A DNA stretch of 64,000 nucleotides, taken from Papio anubis (Eukaryota > Chordata > Mammalia > Primates > Cercopithecidae). The notes under the pieces are model-generated. The model was not told where the DNA came from, did not search any database, and saw only the letters and a list, made by a program, of their open reading frames with translations. How positions within the stretch are numbered: position 1 is the stretch's first letter; the number at the start of each line of letters is the position of its first letter. The stretch spans positions 43,191,576 through 43,255,575 of the forward strand of contig NC_044995.1 in the NCBI RefSeq assembly GCF_008728515.1. Reading direction: 5' to 3'. A program made the translations under genes and the position numbers. This document shows positions 61,631 through 64,000 of this stretch, piece after piece.

Positions 61631-61729
61631 CTGCAGGGGAGAGGACGGGGAAAGGGGGCAGAGGAGGGGCTGCTGAGGGGGAGGGGTCAGGACCTCCAGG
61701 TCTAGGCCTCCCTCTCTCCTTTCCTTCTT

Positions 61730-61908
61730 TCTTTTTTTTTTTGAGACGGATTCTTGCTCTGTCGCCCAGGATGGAGTGCAGTGGCGCGATCTCGGCTCAC
61801 TGCAACCTCGACCTTCCGGGTTTAAGCAATTCTCCTGTCTCAGCTGCCGGAGTAGCTGGGATTACAGGCAAGAGCCACCATGCACGGCTAATTTTGTATG
61901 TATATATA
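61730..61908 (-). mobile_element. Alu, partial, joined to a second Alu
   Basis: Stops at its GGCTAATTTTGTATG linker, then a TATATATA stretch. Confidence 0.87.
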
Positions 61909-62192
61909 TATTTTTGAGACAGAGTCTCGCTCTGTCGGCCAGGCTGGAGTGCAGTGGCATGATCTTGGCTCACTGCAACCTCGACATCCCAGGTTCAAGG
62001 GATTCTCCCACCTCAGCCTCCGGAGTAGCTGGGATTATAGGCAAGCACCACCACGCCCGGCTAATTTTGTATTTTTAGTAGAGATGGGGTTTCACCATAT
62101 TGGTCAGGCTGGTCTCGAACTTGTGTCCTTGTGATTTGCCCACCTCAGCCTTCTAAAGTTCTGGGATTACAGGTGTGAGCCACCACGCCTGG
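61909..62192 (-). mobile_element. Alu
   Basis: Full length. CCTTTCCTTCTTTC occurs at about 61719 and 62193, so one duplication encloses both Alus. Confidence 0.9.
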
Positions 62193-62207
62193 CCCTTTCC
62201 TTCTTTC

Positions 62208-62385
62208 AAACATTTATTGAGCTCATGAGGAGCCAGGGCCTGCCAGGTGCTGGGCACTTTTACCCCCATTTTACAGATGGGGAAGCTGAGGCACAGAGGA
62301 ATTAACTCAAGTGAGCAAACTCACACAGCTACATAGTCCACAAAGCTGGGGCTGCAACCTGGGAAGTCTTGCTCCAGGGCCGAAG
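62208..62385 (-). mobile_element. MIR-type SINE
   Basis: CATTTATTGAGC, CCAGGTGCTGGGCAC, TTTTACAGATGGGGAAGCTG and TCACACAGCTA in reversed MIR order. Confidence 0.88.
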
Positions 62386-62473
62386 CATCCTTGGCTACTA
62401 ATCTACTATGCTTGGCCTCCCCCAGATGACGGGCCAAAAGAAATGGGCTTTAAAAAAAAAAAAAAAAAAAAGC

Positions 62474-62756
62474 CCTGGCACAGTGGCTCACGTCTGTAAT
62501 CCCAGCACTTTGGGAGGCCAAAGTGGGCAGATCACTTGAGGCCAGGAGTTTGAGACCAGCCTGGCCAATATGGAGAAACCCCGTCTCTACTAAGAATACA
62601 AAATTAGCTGGGCATGGTGGCACGCACCTATAATCCTAGCTACTCAGGAGGCTGAGGCAGAAGAATCGTTTGAACTTGGGAGGTGGAGGTTGCAGTGAGC
62701 CGAGATCACATGCTGCACTCCAGCCCGGGTGACAGAGTAAGACTCTGTCTCAAAAT
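62474..62756 (+). mobile_element. Alu
   Basis: Its AAT-patterned tail is the target of the next AluY. Confidence 0.9.
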
Positions 62757-62776
62757 AATAATAATAATAAATTCTT

Positions 62777-63090
62777 GGCCGGGCGCGGTGGCTCAAGCCT
62801 GTAATCCCAGCACTTTGGGAGGCCGAGACGGGCGGATCACGAGGTCAGGAGATCGAGACCATCCTGGCTAACACGGTGAAACCCCGTCTCTACTAAAAAT
62901 ACAAAAAAGCGAGACGGGCGAGGTGGCGGGCGCCTGTAGTCCCAGCTACTCCGGAGGCTGAGGCAGGAGAATGGCGTAAACCCGGGAGGCGGAGCTTGCA
63001 GTGAGCAGAGATCCGGCCACTGCACTCCAGCCCGGGCTACAGAGCAAGACTCCGTCTCAAAAAAAAAAAAAATAAAAAAATAAAAAAAAT
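62777..63090 (+). mobile_element. AluY of Old World monkey type
   Basis: Monkey-type variants; about 20 bp ending AATAAATTCTT duplicated on both sides. Confidence 0.94.
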
Positions 63091-63110
63091 AATAATAATA
63101 ATAAATTCTT

Positions 63111-63239
63111 TAATTTTTTTATAGAGACAGGGTCTCACTGTGTTGCCCAGGCTGGTCTTGAACTCCTGGCCTCAAGTGATCTTCCCACCTTGGCTTCCCA
63201 AAGTGCTGGGATTACAGGCATGAGTCACCGCACCCAGCC
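63111..63239 (-). mobile_element. Alu monomer (FLAM-like)
   Basis: Single left monomer; AGAAATGGGCTT at about 62440 and 63241 encloses it and the two plus-strand Alus. Confidence 0.87.
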
Positions 63240-63289
63240 AAGAAATGGGCTTAATTCATGAAATTCTGGTGGATGAGACAGAAGGGGCC

Positions 63290-63480
63290 CCTGCCCTCCC
63301 ATGCTGGCAGTGGAGGTATGAAATGGGTGAATGGTCACACAGGGCAAGACCTTGCCAAGGAGGTGACATTGAAGAGAACGAGATGAACAGAAGGAACCAT
63401 GTGAAGAATGGGGGAGATGGGGCTCTAGGCTGCAGGGGCGGCAGATGCAAAGGCCCTGGGGTAGGGGGAGGCGGCCTAGA
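63290..63480 (-). mobile_element. Probable L2 fragment
   Basis: AGGTGACATTGAAGAGAACG, ACCATGTGAAGAATGGGGG and GATGCAAAGGCCCTGGGGTA match the reversed L2 3' text I know. Confidence 0.7.
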
Positions 63481-63619
63481 CGAGATGTGTGGGGAGGGGG
63501 CCGTGTGGCTGTAGCACGAAGACCAAAGTGGGTGTGGGCGGGTGTGTGAAGGGATTGGACCTCCCTCCCACTTTTCTCCCTACACCCTGACTCCCAGGTG
63601 GGCCAGGGGTTTTCTAGGT

Positions 63620-63878
63620 TTTTTTTTTTTTGAGACGGAGTTTGCTCTTGTTGCCCAGGCTAGAGTGCTGTGGTGCAATCTTGGCTCACTGCCACCTCCG
63701 CCTCCTGGGTTCAAGCTGGGATGACAGGTCCCCACCACCACGCCCAGCTAATTTTTGTATTTTTAGTAGAGATGGTGTTTTACCACATTGGCCAGGCTAG
63801 TCTCAAACTCCTGACCTCAGGTGATCTACCCTCCTCTGCCTCCCAAAGTGCTGGGATTGTGAGCCACCATGTCCAGCC
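63620..63878 (-). mobile_element. Alu with internal deletions
   Basis: Missing about 25 bases near TCAAGCTGGGATGACAGG and part of its head. Confidence 0.88.
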
Positions 63879-64000
63879 TTGGTTTTTTTGGGTTTTTTTT
63901 GAGACGGAGTCTAGCTCTGTCGCCCAGGCTGGAGTGCAGTGGCACTATCTCAACTCACTGCAAACTGCCTACCAGGTTTAAGTGATTCTCCTGCCTCAGC
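63879..64000 (-). mobile_element. Alu, cut by the window end
   Basis: T tract and start of the right monomer only. Confidence 0.88.

Noticed and set aside
1..64000. tRNA, rRNA, miRNA, endogenous retrovirus or processed pseudogene
   Set aside because: I looked for B-box and cloverleaf patterns, LTR ends, and spliced gene copies with poly(A) tails; none was convincing by eye.

Overview
This window is primate nuclear DNA, from an Old World monkey (cercopithecid) by its repeats. About 75 Alu insertions or fragments are present. Many of the youngest carry the variant AluY signature typical of macaques, baboons and vervets (GGCTCAAGCC at the head, AAAAACTAGCC in the linker, GAGATCCGGCCACTGC near the end). 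The gene content and order match human 19p13.2, seen in reverse orientation: the end of PRAM1, all of HNRNPM, and the end of MARCHF2.

Layout. (1) Positions 1-1425, plus strand: the last six exons of PRAM1, which encode its helically extended SH3 domain, ending in a normal stop and a CATAAA poly(A) signal. (2) Positions about 2370-46440, minus strand: a complete, intact HNRNPM gene of 16 coding exons. I joined all exons by GT-AG junctions; the summed coding length is 2193 nt, i.e. 730 codons plus stop, with every phase consistent. The gene includes an 8-nt microexon inside the RNP1 motif of RRM1, a 117-nt intron-like segment inside exon 6, four consecutive in-frame skippable exons for the Gly/Met-rich linker, and an 803-nt exon that encodes the GxxERMG-type hexapeptide repeats. 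The promoter is a TATA-less CpG island at about 45.5-46.55 kb. (3) Positions 46.6-52.9 kb: an intergenic stretch made almost entirely of Alus. (4) Positions 52.9 kb to the end, minus strand: the last two coding exons of MARCHF2 (both transmembrane segments and the C-terminal tail), its 3' UTR, and Alu-filled introns.

PRAM1 and HNRNPM converge tail to tail, with under 1 kb between their poly(A) sites. HNRNPM and MARCHF2 lie in tandem on the minus strand. The three genes have unrelated jobs (myeloid adaptor, splicing factor, membrane E3 ligase); nothing suggests shared function.

I found no undescribed biological system. The parts most worth a second look are the splicing architecture of HNRNPM, the nested and same-site Alu insertions, an inverted Alu pair with sequence that looks error-damaged (41.5-42.15 kb), and a 56-bp inverted copy of unique sequence embedded in an Alu at 40.8 kb. 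Repeat boundaries are read by eye and may be off by several bases; exon boundaries were placed to the base.
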